Shown: positions 28,651-37,105 of the stretch, one piece after another
Numbering within the stretch: position 1 is the first letter of the stretch
Layout: every line of letters starts with the position of its first letter
Notes under the pieces: model-generated
Seen by the model: the letters and a program-made list of their open reading frames with translations, nothing else
Database searches by the model: none
Told to the model about the DNA's origin: nothing
Origin: Niveispirillum irakense DSM 11586
Lineage (GTDB): Bacteria; Pseudomonadota; Alphaproteobacteria; Azospirillales; Azospirillaceae
Assembly (NCBI RefSeq): GCF_000429645.1
Contig: NZ_KE386933.1
Coordinates: forward strand, 558,001 to 622,000
Reading direction: 5' to 3'
Length of the DNA stretch: 64,000 bases
Translations under genes and position numbers: made by a program

Positions 28651-28845
28651 TATAGTCCGTGCCCGCTCCGTTGCCTTGATCGGCATCGGCGCGTTTCCCC
28701 CGGACGCCGGGGTACGGCCATCCCGGTCGTGCAACGGCGGGCCTTGTCATCACAGGCTGTCCTATAGAATGACCCGGCTGGTCGGTCAAGAACGCCTCCC
28801 TTGCATTCTCCCGCCTCCGGGCACGGGTTCGCGCCCGTGTTTTTT
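28651..28845 (+). ncRNA. Candidate small RNA or structured leader
   Basis: On the plus strand, a TATAGT -10 element (28651-28656; -35-like TTGAAT at 28626 with a long 19-base spacer) precedes an interrupted stem. GCCCG-CT-CCGTTGC (28661-28674) pairs with GCAACGG-CGGGC (28731-28742), enclosing a CCCCGG/CCGGGG hairpin (28698-28712). A terminator follows: CACGGG / CCCGTG and then T6 (28822-28845). The product would be about 185 bases, ending before the hydrolase start at 28902. It does not match a family I know. It may instead be an attenuator for the hydrolase, or the stem may belong to the opposite leader. Confidence 0.35.
28761..28789 (-). promoter_or_regulatory. Promoter of the cysteine desulfurase operon
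   Basis: On the minus strand, TTGACC (28789-28784) and TATAGG (28766-28761) are separated by exactly 17 bases. The start point near 28754 gives a leader of about 230 bases before the desulfurase ATG. A long stem-loop (28742-28661) follows within about a dozen bases of the start point. Confidence 0.65.
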
Positions 28846-28901
28846 CTGTCGGCTGCCCCGCCTGCCGTCTGCTTGCACGCCTGATCGGGACCGGTGAACC
28901 A

Positions 28902-29564
28902 ATGCCTGATGTGATCATGAACGGCCCGGCGGGCCGTCTCGAAGGACGCTACTCGCACAGCAAAGTGCCCAACGCCCCCGTGGCGTTGCTGCTTCATCCC
29001 CACCCGCAGCATGGCGGGACGATGAATAATCGCATCGTCTATACGCTGTTCCATGCCTTCACCAAGCGCGGCTTCTCTGCCCTGCGCTTCAATTTCCGTG
29101 GTGTGGGCCGCAGCCAGGGCACCTATGACCGGGGTGAGGGGGAACTGTCCGATGCGGCGAGCGCGCTGGACTGGCTGCAGACCTACAACCCCAATGCCAG
29201 TTCCTGCTGGATTGGCGGTTTCAGCTTCGGCGCCTGGATCGGCATGCAGTTGCTGATGCGCCGGCCGGAACTGGATGGCTTCCTGTCCATCGCCCCGCCG
29301 GCCAACATGTTCGATTTCAGCTTCCTGGCCCCGTGCCCGGCATCGGGCCTGATCGTGCATGGCGACCGGGATGAGCTGGTGCCCGAAGCCTCTGTTACCC
29401 GTCTGGTGAACAAGCTGTCGGCGCAGAAGGACATCAAGATCGATTATCGCCGTATGGAAGGCGCCAACCATTTCTTCAACGACCGTGCCGATGATCTGGG
29501 CCGGATCGTGGATGATTATCTGGATATGGCACTTGCCAAGCCGCTGGGTGCGGCGGCCGGCTGA
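28902..29564 (+). CDS. Alpha/beta hydrolase (COG2945 type)
   Basis: Cytoplasmic alpha/beta-fold hydrolase of 220 residues. The nucleophile elbow is GGFSFGAWIG (Ser near 108), the acid is in VHGDRDELVP and the histidine in GANHFFNDRADD. The N-terminal HPHPQHGGTMNNRIVYTL and RFNFRGVGRSQGTYD blocks are typical of this small conserved family, whose substrate is not established. It is divergent from the desulfurase operon; its own promoter is unclear because a T6 hairpin stands between it and the only -10 element seen. Confidence 0.9.
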   Translation: MPDVIMNGPAGRLEGRYSHSKVPNAPVALLLHPHPQHGGTMNNRIVYTLFHAFTKRGFSALRFNFRGVGRSQGTYDRGEGELSDAASALDWLQTYNPNASSCWIGGFSFGAWIGMQLLMRRPELDGFLSIAPPANMFDFSFLAPCPASGLIVHGDRDELVPEASVTRLVNKLSAQKDIKIDYRRMEGANHFFNDRADDLGRIVDDYLDMALAKPLGAAAG

Positions 29565-29641
29565 TCGGCATTGCGCCTTGGTCCCGTCGTGCTGGCTTTG
29601 GCCGGGATGACGGGATGGGGCGGCGATGAAGCCGGAAAACA

Positions 29642-29681
29642 AAAAACCCGCCGCCCAATGCCGGGCTGGCGGGTTTTTTGT
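29642..29681. terminator. Bidirectional terminator between the hydrolase and the first tRNA-Thr
   Basis: AAAAAACCCGCC and GGCGGGTTTTTT form a strong stem with T runs on both strands. It can end the plus-strand hydrolase transcript and the minus-strand tRNA transcript. Confidence 0.88.
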
Positions 29682-29689
29682 TGGGGAAA

Positions 29690-29765
<76 letters not shown>

Positions 29766-29901
29766 ATCGACATTTCATCCCGCCCCGACCCTGTGGCCGT
29801 TGCGGTGGGCGGCTATGTGCCATTCCAGCGCGGCTGGTGCAAGCGTTTATTCGCATGTCCAGCCATGACCCGGAAAGGCCGATGCCGTAAGTCCTTGAAA
29901 A

Positions 29902-29940
29902 CAAAACCCGCCGTCCGTTGCCAGACTGGCGGGTTTTTGT
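29902..29940. terminator. Terminator downstream of tRNA-Thr copy 2
   Basis: AAAACCCGCC (29903-29912) pairs with GGCGGGTTTT (29928-29937). On the minus strand this hairpin lies just after tRNA copy 2; the A/T runs make it potentially bidirectional. It closely resembles the terminator at 29642-29681, as expected for a duplicated unit. Confidence 0.85.
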
Positions 29941-29950
29941 TTTTCTGAAA

Positions 29951-30026
<76 letters not shown>

Positions 30027-30200
30027 ACTGTCATTTCATCCCGTCGCGGCCAAGGCGCCGCTGCGGTGGGCGGCTATGTGCCACTCCACGCCCCGCAGCG
30101 CAAGCACAAAAAACGCATTCGGCGATTTTTTCGCCCACCCCTTGACGGCACCGGGGTAAATCCCCTGGAATTCCGCCCGTTTTGAGGGGAGCGACCAGAG

Positions 30201-30362
30201 ATGAGCAAGAACCCGTCCCGCAAGGATGATCGCAAGGACCGTCTGGCCCAGGCGCTGCGCGATAATCTGCGCAAGCGCAAGGAGCAGAATCGTGCCCGCG
30301 ACACAGCAGATGAGGCCGATGCCCCCAATGATGCCGGGCAGGTAGAAAGCCCCACCGCTTGA
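30201..30362 (+). CDS. Small highly charged protein (53 residues)
   Basis: A 53-residue frame from ATG 30201 with GAGGGGAGCGA about a dozen bases upstream; stop TGA at 30360. The N-terminal two thirds are basic and helical (KDDRKDRLAQALRDNLRKRK) and the C-terminal third is acidic. No cysteine, signal peptide or known domain is seen. Similar short basic proteins near housekeeping genes occur in alphaproteobacteria; I cannot assign a function. The good start site and periodic codon use support it as a gene. Confidence 0.7.
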   Translation: MSKNPSRKDDRKDRLAQALRDNLRKRKEQNRARDTADEADAPNDAGQVESPTA

Positions 30363-30438
30363 GCCTTGTCCGGCGCTGGGCTACAAACTCTTGCGGCCCC
30401 GTGGATGGTAAGGGGCCTTTTGCCATTGGGGGACCATT

Positions 30439-30993
30439 ATGCCGATCATGCCTGATAGCTGGATACGGGAACAGGCAACCAAGAACGGGATGATCGAGCC
30501 CTTCATCGAAGGGCAGCGCCGCGAGGGTGTGATCTCCTTCGGTCTGTCCTCCTACGGCTATGACGCCCGGGTGGCCGACGAATTCAAGATCTTCACCAAT
30601 GTCGATAATGCGGTCGTCGATCCGAAGAAGTTCGACGAGACCAGCTTTGTTGACCGCAAGACCGATGTCTGTGTCATCCCACCCAACAGCTTCGCGCTGG
30701 CCCGCACGGTGGAATATTTCCGCATTCCCCGCGATGTGCTGGTGGTGTGCCTGGGCAAATCCACCTATGCCCGCTGTGGCCTGATCGTGAATGTCACGCC
30801 GCTGGAGCCGGAATGGGAAGGCCATGTGACGCTGGAAATTTCCAACACCACGCCGCTGCCGGCCAAGGTCTACGCGAATGAGGGGCTGTGCCAGTTCCTG
30901 TTCTTCCAGGGGGCAAGCCCGTGCGAGGTCTCCTATGCCGACCGCGCCGGGAAGTACATGAAGCAGCGCGGCGTGACGCTGGCGCGCCTCTGA
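30439..30993 (+). CDS. dcd: dCTP deaminase
   Basis: Homotrimeric enzyme that deaminates dCTP to dUTP for thymidylate synthesis. The 184 residues match the family length. Key segments are [19 protein letters not shown] at the N-terminus, SYGYDARV, the nucleotide-binding [19 protein letters not shown] and the catalytic-Glu segment [19 protein letters not shown]. The downstream murA starts 85 bases later and could be co-transcribed. Confidence 0.97.
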   Translation: MPIMPDSWIREQATKNGMIEPFIEGQRREGVISFGLSSYGYDARVADEFKIFTNVDNAVVDPKKFDETSFVDRKTDVCVIPPNSFALARTVEYFRIPRDVLVVCLGKSTYARCGLIVNVTPLEPEWEGHVTLEISNTTPLPAKVYANEGLCQFLFFQGASPCEVSYADRAGKYMKQRGVTLARL

Positions 30994-31078
30994 TCTGCCG
31001 TAGCGGCGCCATGTTCGGCGCCGATAAACCGGTCCCAAGCCCGATCCTTTCATCCCGTACTCGTGAAGAACCTCCCCC

Positions 31079-32374
31079 ATGGACAAGCTCGTCATCCGCG
31101 GTGGCAACCCTCTCCGGGGCCAGATTCCTGTCAGCGGCGCCAAGAATGCCGCCCTGCCTTTGCAGGCCGCCTGCCTTCTCACCGATGAGAAGCTGACGTT
31201 GACGAACCTGCCGCTGCTGGCCGACATCACCACCATGAACCGGCTGCTGGCCCAGCATGGGGTGGAGGTGCATATCAATGGCCGCGATGCCTTCGGGTCC
31301 AGTGGCCGGTCGGTCGAGCTGTTTGCCAACGATATTTTCAACACCACCGCCCCCTATGATCTGGTGCGCAAGATGCGCGCGTCGGTGCTGGTGCTGGGGC
31401 CGCTGCTGGCCCGTTTCGGCCAGGCGAAGGTCAGCCTGCCCGGCGGCTGCGCCATCGGTACGCGGCCCGTCGATCTGCATATCAAGGGCCTGCAGGCCAT
31501 GGGCGCGCAGATTGATATCGAAGGCGGCTATATCCTGGCCAAGGCGCCGGAAGGCGGGCTGGTGGGGGCGGAATTTGTCTTCCCGCAAGTATCCGTCGGC
31601 GCGACCGAGAACCTGATGATGGCCGCCACCCTGGCCAAGGGTGAAACCGTGCTGGTCAATGCCGCCCGCGAACCGGAAATCGGCGATCTGGCCCGCTGCC
31701 TCATTGCCATGGGGGCGGAGATCGAGGGCGTGGGCAGCGACCGGCTTGTCATCAAGGGCAAGGACCGGCTGCATGGCGCCACCTATGCCGTGCTGCCCGA
31801 CCGGATCGAGGCCGGCACCTTCGCCATGGCCGCCGCCATCACGGGTGGTGAGCTGGAATTGCTGGGCGCCAAGCTGGCGGACCTGAAGGCCGTGGGCAAG
31901 ACGCTGGCGGCTGCCAATGTGAAGCTGGTGGAAACCGCCGGCGGCGTGCTGGTTTCCGCCACGGCGGGCGAACTGCTCGGCGTGGATGTGATGACGGAAC
32001 CGTTCCCCGGTTTCCCCACCGATCTTCAGGCCCAGATGATGGCACTGATGTGCGTGGCCAAGGGCGCTTCCATGATCACGGAGACGATTTTTGAGAATCG
32101 TTTCATGCATGTGCCGGAACTGACCCGCATGGGTGCGAATATCACTGTCCATGGCTCGTCCGCCCTGGTCCGTGGCGTGCCGCGCCTGACCGGGGCGCCA
32201 GTGATGGCGACCGATCTGCGCGCTTCGGTCTCCCTGGTCCTGGCTGGGCTGGCGGCGCAGGGGGAAACAGTGGTCAACCGCATCTATCACCTCGATCGCG
32301 GGTATGAGCGGATTGAGGAGAAGCTGGCCGCCTGCGGCGCGTCCATGGAGCGGGTGCGGGAAGAGGCGGCCTGA
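31079..32374 (+). CDS. murA: UDP-N-acetylglucosamine 1-carboxyvinyltransferase
   Basis: First committed step of peptidoglycan synthesis: transfers enolpyruvate from PEP to UDP-GlcNAc. The 431 residues show [11 protein letters not shown] near 20 with the conserved Lys-Asn, and the catalytic Cys124 in [15 protein letters not shown]. Cys at this position means normal fosfomycin sensitivity is expected. [15 protein letters not shown] and [17 protein letters not shown] near the C-terminus are also conserved. It is followed by a DUF2948 gene, as in many alphaproteobacteria. Confidence 0.98.
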   Translation: MDKLVIRGGNPLRGQIPVSGAKNAALPLQAACLLTDEKLTLTNLPLLADITTMNRLLAQHGVEVHINGRDAFGSSGRSVELFANDIFNTTAPYDLVRKMRASVLVLGPLLARFGQAKVSLPGGCAIGTRPVDLHIKGLQAMGAQIDIEGGYILAKAPEGGLVGAEFVFPQVSVGATENLMMAATLAKGETVLVNAAREPEIGDLARCLIAMGAEIEGVGSDRLVIKGKDRLHGATYAVLPDRIEAGTFAMAAAITGGELELLGAKLADLKAVGKTLAAANVKLVETAGGVLVSATAGELLGVDVMTEPFPGFPTDLQAQMMALMCVAKGASMITETIFENRFMHVPELTRMGANITVHGSSALVRGVPRLTGAPVMATDLRASVSLVLAGLAAQGETVVNRIYHLDRGYERIEEKLAACGASMERVREEAA

Positions 32375-32406
32375 TCGCGGTCAGCGCCTGCAGGATGGGG
32401 GGCATC

Positions 32407-32850
32407 ATGGCGGATGGGTTGCGGCTTCGGGCTGGCGATGCGGAAGATCTGGGCGTGATATCTGCGGTGCTGCAGGATGCCATCCTGCCCATCGGGGAAA
32501 TGGCCTATCTGCCGGATGAGGCCTGCTTCGTCCTGGTAGCCAACCGGTTCCGCTGGGAAGGGGAGGGGAAGGCGCCCGCCGGCCCCACCCCTGACGAGCC
32601 GGTGGCGGGGGAGCGGGTGCATAGCGCCGTGCGCTTCCACAAGGTGGCCCATGTCGCCTGCCGGGGCCTGGACCTGAAGCGGCGGGACCAGTTCCTGTCG
32701 CTATTGTCGCTGGAAGCGATGGACGGGGCCATCCTGCTGCATATGGCGGCTGGGGCCGATATCCGCCTGACCGTCAGTGAAATTGACTGTGTGCTGGAAG
32801 ATATCGGCCTGCCCTGGCCCGCCGGCAGCCGACCGGCCCATCCGGACTGA
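32407..32850 (+). CDS. DUF2948 family protein
   Basis: Conserved alphaproteobacterial protein of unknown function, 147 residues from ATG 32407 (MADGLRLRAGDAEDLGVISA); an ATG at 32395 is also possible. Recognisable blocks are AVLQDAILPIGEMAYLPDE, FVLVANRFRWE, HSAVRFHKVAHVACRGLD, and a C-terminal LTVSEIDCVLEDIGLPWPA. It has no signal peptide or membrane segment. It lies 32 bases after murA and is probably co-transcribed, which is its usual neighbourhood. Confidence 0.88.
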   Translation: MADGLRLRAGDAEDLGVISAVLQDAILPIGEMAYLPDEACFVLVANRFRWEGEGKAPAGPTPDEPVAGERVHSAVRFHKVAHVACRGLDLKRRDQFLSLLSLEAMDGAILLHMAAGADIRLTVSEIDCVLEDIGLPWPAGSRPAHPD

Positions 32851-32863
32851 CCCACCCGCCAAA

Positions 32864-33604
32864 TCACGCCGGGCGATAGATGCCGAAACGGCGGATGCGC
32901 AGATGGCTTTGCGTCGTCCGCAGGGCGAAATGGCCGCTGGTATAGGGTTCCGGATCGGTGAAATCGAACAGCTTCTTGCCGTCGCGGTAATAACGAACGG
33001 TCGGGCCATCAGCGACCAGGGTGATTTCCTGCCAGACATTGGGCGTCAGCATGTCGGCCGGGTCCTGGAGGTCATGGCCCGGCAAAAGCGGCCGGTTGCC
33101 AGCCTGCCCGGTATAGCGGCGGAAGCGGGTGGTCTTGTTCCAGTTACCGCCCTGCCCGACATAATAGAGCTTCAGCGTGTCGTAATCCTCGAACTTGCCG
33201 GTGCGCGGGTTGGTGAGCGCGTTACCATCGGGCGCGCCGGGATCGGTCGCCATCCAGAAGGCGTTCAGGTCGCTGACCCGGTCATTCGGCCCGCCTTCCG
33301 ACACGGCCAGCGCCTGATAGCGAATCAGGATCGGCCCTTCCAGCCGCTGGCGGAACCAGACGGAGGTACCGGCGGGCACGTCAATATCCAGGATGCCGCC
33401 CTGCGCTGTCACCTTGCCCGGCTGGTGCATTTCCACATGCCACTTGGCCAGCCCCTGGGTGAAATCATCACCATACAGCGGGGCGCCGGCAGCAGGGCCC
33501 TGCGCCCCGGCCAGGGCGGGCGGCACGGTGGCGAGCGCAAGCCCGGCCCCGGCGGCGCCCAGGATGATGCGGCGGCTGGGATGATCGGCGGTCTGGCGGG
33601 TCAA
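32864..33604 (-). CDS. Tat-exported jelly-roll protein, DUF6250/DUF1961-like
   Basis: Predicted periplasmic protein of 246 residues starting at TTG 33604, chosen because it has AGGAAA-type purines upstream and begins just before a twin-arginine signal (HPSRRIILGAAGAGLALATV then AxA); the frame continues open to 33814 without a better start. The mature part resembles concanavalin-like DUF6250/DUF1961 proteins: GGPNDRVSDLNAFWMATDP, YVGQGGNWNKTTRFRRYTG, EITLVADGPTVRYYRDGKK and a C-terminal GHFALRTTQSHLRIRRFGI. Relatives occur near polysaccharide-degradation genes; enzyme activity is unproven. Confidence 0.78.
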   Translation of the reverse strand: MTRQTADHPSRRIILGAAGAGLALATVPPALAGAQGPAAGAPLYGDDFTQGLAKWHVEMHQPGKVTAQGGILDIDVPAGTSVWFRQRLEGPILIRYQALAVSEGGPNDRVSDLNAFWMATDPGAPDGNALTNPRTGKFEDYDTLKLYYVGQGGNWNKTTRFRRYTGQAGNRPLLPGHDLQDPADMLTPNVWQEITLVADGPTVRYYRDGKKLFDFTDPEPYTSGHFALRTTQSHLRIRRFGIYRPA

Positions 33605-33839
33605 ATCGCTTTTCCTTTCTCCGGCAGGCGCACAAAGCGCTTCTGGTCGTGTAACGGCAGGCAATCTACCGTCCGAAGGTGGGCGGGGGCGACCCAAAAC
33701 CACATGATCGTATGTGGAAATATCCGGAAAACGGCCATGCGGCGGATAAAACCCCTCCTTCGCCATTGATCCCGGCATCGCGGGGTGCGTTGATGGAGGC
33801 AATGAGCCCTTCATTGGGGAATCGGGAAGGAACGCCGCG

Positions 33840-34499
33840 ATGATCGACCTTTATTCCGCCGCCACGCCCAATGGCTACAAGGTGTCCTGCACGCTGGAGG
33901 AGGTGGGGCTGCCCTACACGCTCCACGCGGTCGATCTTTCGAAGGGGGAGCAGAAGGAACCCTGGTTCCTGGCGATGAACCCCAATGGCCGTATCCCCGT
34001 GATCGTGGACCGAGCTGAGGATTTCACGGTCTTCGAGTCGGGCGCCATCATGGTCTATCTGGCGGAGAAGACCGGCCGTCTGATGCCGACCGACGCCAAG
34101 GGCCGGTCGCGCGTGCTGCAATGGGTGATGTTCCAGATGGGCGGTGTGGGCCCCATGATGGGGCAGGCCAATGTCTTCTACCGCTATTTCCCGGAGAAGA
34201 TCGAACCCGCCATCCAGCGCTATCAGAAAGAAACCCACCGGCTGTTAGGCGTGTTGGACAGCCGCCTGAAGGAGCATGAATTCCTGGCCGGCGATTTTTC
34301 CATCGCCGATATCGCGAACTGGTGCTGGGCCCGCACGCATGACTGGTCGGGTGTGGCGATTGATGATCTGCCCCACCTGAAGCGCTGGATTGACCAGCTT
34401 GCCGCTCGCCCGGCCATGGCCGCCGGCCTGGAACAGCCGCCCCGCTTCACCAGCGCGGAAAAGCTGGTGCAGTCGGCCCAGACCATGGTGGTGCGGTAA
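33840..34499 (+). CDS. Glutathione S-transferase, YfcG/Ure2p-like
   Basis: The 219 residues show a thioredoxin-fold N-terminus ([20 protein letters not shown]), [16 protein letters not shown] with cis-Pro, [16 protein letters not shown] with the Glu-Ser glutathione contacts, and the helical-domain segment [19 protein letters not shown] typical of nu-class YfcG-like enzymes, which reduce disulfides. GGAAGGAA precedes the start. Monocistronic. Its 3' side borders the accessory patch 34500-35310. Confidence 0.93.
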   Translation: MIDLYSAATPNGYKVSCTLEEVGLPYTLHAVDLSKGEQKEPWFLAMNPNGRIPVIVDRAEDFTVFESGAIMVYLAEKTGRLMPTDAKGRSRVLQWVMFQMGGVGPMMGQANVFYRYFPEKIEPAIQRYQKETHRLLGVLDSRLKEHEFLAGDFSIADIANWCWARTHDWSGVAIDDLPHLKRWIDQLAARPAMAAGLEQPPRFTSAEKLVQSAQTMVVR

Positions 34500-34637
34500 T
34501 AAACTATTCGTAGCGGTGAGGTGCTAGATCGTAAAATCATAAAAATGAAGCCGCGGGCGCATTAAAAATAAGCTGGACCATAGTGAGGAAGTTCCCGGCC
34601 AGCCGTGTCTGGTTGCAAATCTGTGGAGCGGTAAGGC

Positions 34638-34875
34638 TCAGTGGGATTGGGGGCCCTTGAGCATCGCGGCCTGCTGGTGGCGAACGGAGGTGCTGTCGAT
34701 TATGGCGCGCGGGTCATAGCGCTTGGGTGGGTCGCGCCACGGCGCACCGGTGCGTAGCACCTAGAAGAGGCCGTTCAACACACGGTTGTCATCAACGCGA
34801 GGCACATCTCGCGGTTTGTTCGGTCGAATCGGCTCGATCACACGCCATTCGAAGTCGGTCAGATTAATTGGCTCA
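34638..34875 (-). pseudogene. Decayed IS5-family (IS427-like) transposase fragment
   Basis: Minus-strand translation gives EPINLTDFEWRVIEPIRPNK, then RVDDNRVLNGLF, a stop where a Trp codon is expected (TAG for TGG), VLRTGAPWRDPPKRYDPRA, and directly IIDSTSVRHQQAAMLKGPQ followed by a stop. This matches the N-terminus of IS5/IS427-type DDE transposases, but the segment between the RY(G/D)P block and the catalytic IDSTSVR block is deleted. No intact terminal repeats were found. The rest of 34500-34953 holds no gene. Confidence 0.85.
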
Positions 34876-34953
34876 TGCCGATGCTGAATCAGCAAACGAT
34901 CGAAATGGAAAGGGCATATAGTCGAGTCTCGTTTGCGATGTTAAGGTTTCAAC

Positions 34954-35268
34954 ATGCTATACTACCCGAAAATACAGCTCTCGCGCTTGCGCGAGATTGG
35001 TTGGAGGCTTTGGGACCCGATAGGCTTGGCAGATGAGAACGGGTCTTGTGGCGAAGGATGCGCCGACGAATATGACGGTTATCTGCTGCACGTCGTCAGC
35101 ATGCTCTATCGCGGTAGCTCGAAAGACGAAGCGACAACCTACCTTGTCGGAATCGTATCCGACCATATGGGGTTATCTGTCGTAGATTCCGATGCAGCCG
35201 CCGCAACGGCGCGGGCAATCGCGGATTACCTAACCTCACTGTCGGATGGCCCAAAGACCGTTCACTGA
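34954..35268 (+). CDS. Orphan hypothetical protein (104 residues)
   Basis: I do not recognise a named domain. The protein is soluble with no signal peptide. It contains SRLREIGWRLWDPIGLAD and ADEYDGYLLHVVSMLYRG followed by a helix ending IADYLTSL; small proteins with this REIGW-WDPIGL / DEYD-YLL pattern recur in accessory DNA of proteobacteria. AAGG lies eight bases before ATG 34954. Base composition is less GC-rich than its neighbours and an IS fossil lies immediately upstream, so transfer is likely. An immunity-type role is conceivable but unsupported here. Confidence 0.65.
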   Translation: MLYYPKIQLSRLREIGWRLWDPIGLADENGSCGEGCADEYDGYLLHVVSMLYRGSSKDEATTYLVGIVSDHMGLSVVDSDAAAATARAIADYLTSLSDGPKTVH

Positions 35269-35316
35269 TTGCGTTTATGAGTTCACAGCCTAGACCTCCC
35301 GCCGCTTGTGTGCCGG

Positions 35317-36309
35317 TTATAACCCTTCCGGCTTGAAGGGGCGGGCCATCAGGCCGTCGATCATGGCTTCCAGATCGGCGCCATGGTTCAGCAGGGCATC
35401 CACCGCCTGACAGAGCGGCATGTCCACGCCCTTGGCGGCCGCCAGCTTGGTCACGGCGCGGGCGGTATAGACCCCTTCGGCAACAGAGCGGCGCTCGCCC
35501 AGCACCTCTTCCAGCCGCCTTCCCTGGCCCAAGGCGGCACCCAGTGACATGTTGCGTGATTGCAGCGACGAACAGGTCAGCGTCAGGTCGCCCAGACCGG
35601 ACAGGCCCATCAGGGTTTCAGGCCGCGCGCCCAGCGTCACCCCCAGCCGGGCAATCTCCGCCAAGCCCCTGGTGATCAGGGCGGCGCGGGCATTGTCGCC
35701 CAGTGCGCGGCCATGCACGATGCCACAGGCAATCGCCAGCACATTCTTGACCGCCCCGCCCACCTGGGCGCCGATCAAATCGTCGGAGAGGTAGGGGCGG
35801 AACGTGCGGCCGCCCAGGGCAGCCAGGAGTTGCCGCCCAAGGTCCGCATCCTCAATCGCCAGCGTCACCGCCGTTGGCAGGCCCTTGGCCACTTCGGCGG
35901 CGAAGGTGGGGCCGGACAGCACGGCCAGCGGCTGGTTCCCGAGTTCCGCCTTGGCCGCCTCGCTCATCAGGTCGCCGGTGTCGATCTCGATTCCCTTGGC
36001 GCAGATCACCACAGGCACCGTGGGCGACAATAGCGGCTTCAGGCTGCGGCAGGCGGCGCGCAGATGCTGTGCGGGCGTGACCAGCAGCACGGCATCCACG
36101 GCTGCCGCTTCAGCCAGATCGGCGGTGGCGCGGATGGCCGGGTCCAGCGGGATACCGGGCAGGAACAGGCTGTTCTCACCATGTTGGGTGATGCTGTCCA
36201 CCACTTCCGGTTCCCGCGCCTGCAACACCACCTGCCGGCCGGCGCGCGCCGCTGCCATTGCCAGGGCTGTGCCCCAGGCCCCGGCCCCGATCACACCGAT
36301 ACGCTGCAT
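35317..36309 (-). CDS. gpsA: Glycerol-3-phosphate dehydrogenase (NAD(P)+)
   Basis: Makes sn-glycerol-3-phosphate for phospholipid synthesis by reducing dihydroxyacetone phosphate. I chose ATG 36309 (MQRIGVIGAGAWGTALAMAA) with GGGGGAAA upstream; the frame opens to 36354. The 330 residues include the Rossmann GxGxxG, the catalytic-Lys segment GGAVKNVLAIACGIVHGRAL, and SGLGDLTLTCSS. It is on the same strand as tsaD upstream, with a secreted-protein gene interposed; tsaD and gpsA are neighbours in many alphaproteobacteria. Confidence 0.97.
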   Translation of the reverse strand: MQRIGVIGAGAWGTALAMAAARAGRQVVLQAREPEVVDSITQHGENSLFLPGIPLDPAIRATADLAEAAAVDAVLLVTPAQHLRAACRSLKPLLSPTVPVVICAKGIEIDTGDLMSEAAKAELGNQPLAVLSGPTFAAEVAKGLPTAVTLAIEDADLGRQLLAALGGRTFRPYLSDDLIGAQVGGAVKNVLAIACGIVHGRALGDNARAALITRGLAEIARLGVTLGARPETLMGLSGLGDLTLTCSSLQSRNMSLGAALGQGRRLEEVLGERRSVAEGVYTARAVTKLAAAKGVDMPLCQAVDALLNHGADLEAMIDGLMARPFKPEGL

Positions 36310-36390
36310 GGCATTTCCCCCTGGTTGCTCTGCCGGCCTTAATCCGGGTTTCATGCCCCAAGGCTTAGCGCGGTCCGGTCCGGAAATAAA

Positions 36391-36451
36391 GATAAGCCCG
36401 GTCAGGCATGAAGGGGCAGGGGTTCCGCCTTCATGCCCGGCCGGGCTTATC
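36391..36451. repeat. Long interrupted palindrome downstream of the secreted-protein gene
   Basis: GATAAGCCCGG (36391-36401) and GGCATGAAGG (36405-36414) pair with CCTTCATGCC (36428-36437) and CCGGGCTTATC (36441-36451), leaving 3-base internal loops and a 13-base apical loop. This gives a 21-bp two-part stem without a T run. It lies between gpsA and the 36566 gene. It could be a terminator or a mobile intergenic repeat. Confidence 0.65.
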
Positions 36452-36565
36452 CATCGTCACTGAGCCGTCGGCGCTATAACGGGCGGGGCTGGACTGTCCG
36501 GGGGAGAACGGTCCGGTGGGGTACGAGCCCCGCCCGTCATGGCGCTGGATCAGTGTCGATTCTGC

Positions 36566-37105
36566 TTAGTTGGTGGCGGCGGGCTGCGACGACTGGATCG
36601 TGCAGTCCGAACCATAGGTCTGGCACTCGGTCAAAGCGGCCTGGCGGGCTTCTTCCTCATTTTCGCGGACCACCCAGCCGAAAGCGCCATCCGTGGACAT
36701 GGCCAGGGCCTTGGCCCCTTCGGCCTTCTCGTAATCGGCCAGGACTTCGCCCTTCAGGTCGATAGCATCCGTGTTGGTGTTGGCGATCTGGCGCAGTTCA
36801 CCGCCGGCATTGGCTGCGGTCACCTGACCATCGACAGAGAAGATGCGGCACTGTTCATTGGTCACTTCGGCGCAGCGGCTCAGTGCATTGGCGCGGGCGG
36901 TGGCGCCGTCAGCGGCAGAGCTGTAGCCGATGGAGCCATCGTCAGCCAGGGCGAAGGCCTTGGGGCCGTCCAGCTTCATATACAGCGCGTAGCTGTCCTT
37001 GCCGACCGGGCTCAGATTTTCCAGCGGGTCGGACTGGGCCATGGCGGCGGCCGGGGTGGCGACGAGGAAAGCGGCGATCAGGGCGGCCTTGGTGTTCTTG
37101 TGCAT
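36566..37105 (-). CDS. Secreted protein with two DUF4189-like repeats
   Basis: The 179-residue protein has a clear Sec signal peptide (about 1-23, AALIAAFLVATPAAAMAQ). The mature part has two related units: about 48-97 (GPKAFALADDGSIGYSS, then ALSRCAEVTNEQCRIFSVDG) and about 128-175 (GAKALAMSTDGAFGWVV, then ALTECQTYGSDCTIQSS). Each has a Gly-rich strand followed by a helix and a Cys pair that could form a disulfide. This resembles DUF4189-type modules of unknown function. It is probably periplasmic. Confidence 0.8.
   Translation of the reverse strand: MHKNTKAALIAAFLVATPAAAMAQSDPLENLSPVGKDSYALYMKLDGPKAFALADDGSIGYSSAADGATARANALSRCAEVTNEQCRIFSVDGQVTAANAGGELRQIANTNTDAIDLKGEVLADYEKAEGAKALAMSTDGAFGWVVRENEEEARQAALTECQTYGSDCTIQSSQPAATN

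Noticed and set aside
28651-28845. 6S RNA, SRP RNA or a known riboswitch
   Set aside because: No 6S closing stem with central bubble, no SRP core motif, and no recognised riboswitch consensus; left as an unclassified candidate.
34638-34875. Functional insertion sequence
   Set aside because: The transposase fragment has a premature stop and lacks most of its catalytic region; terminal repeats were not found.
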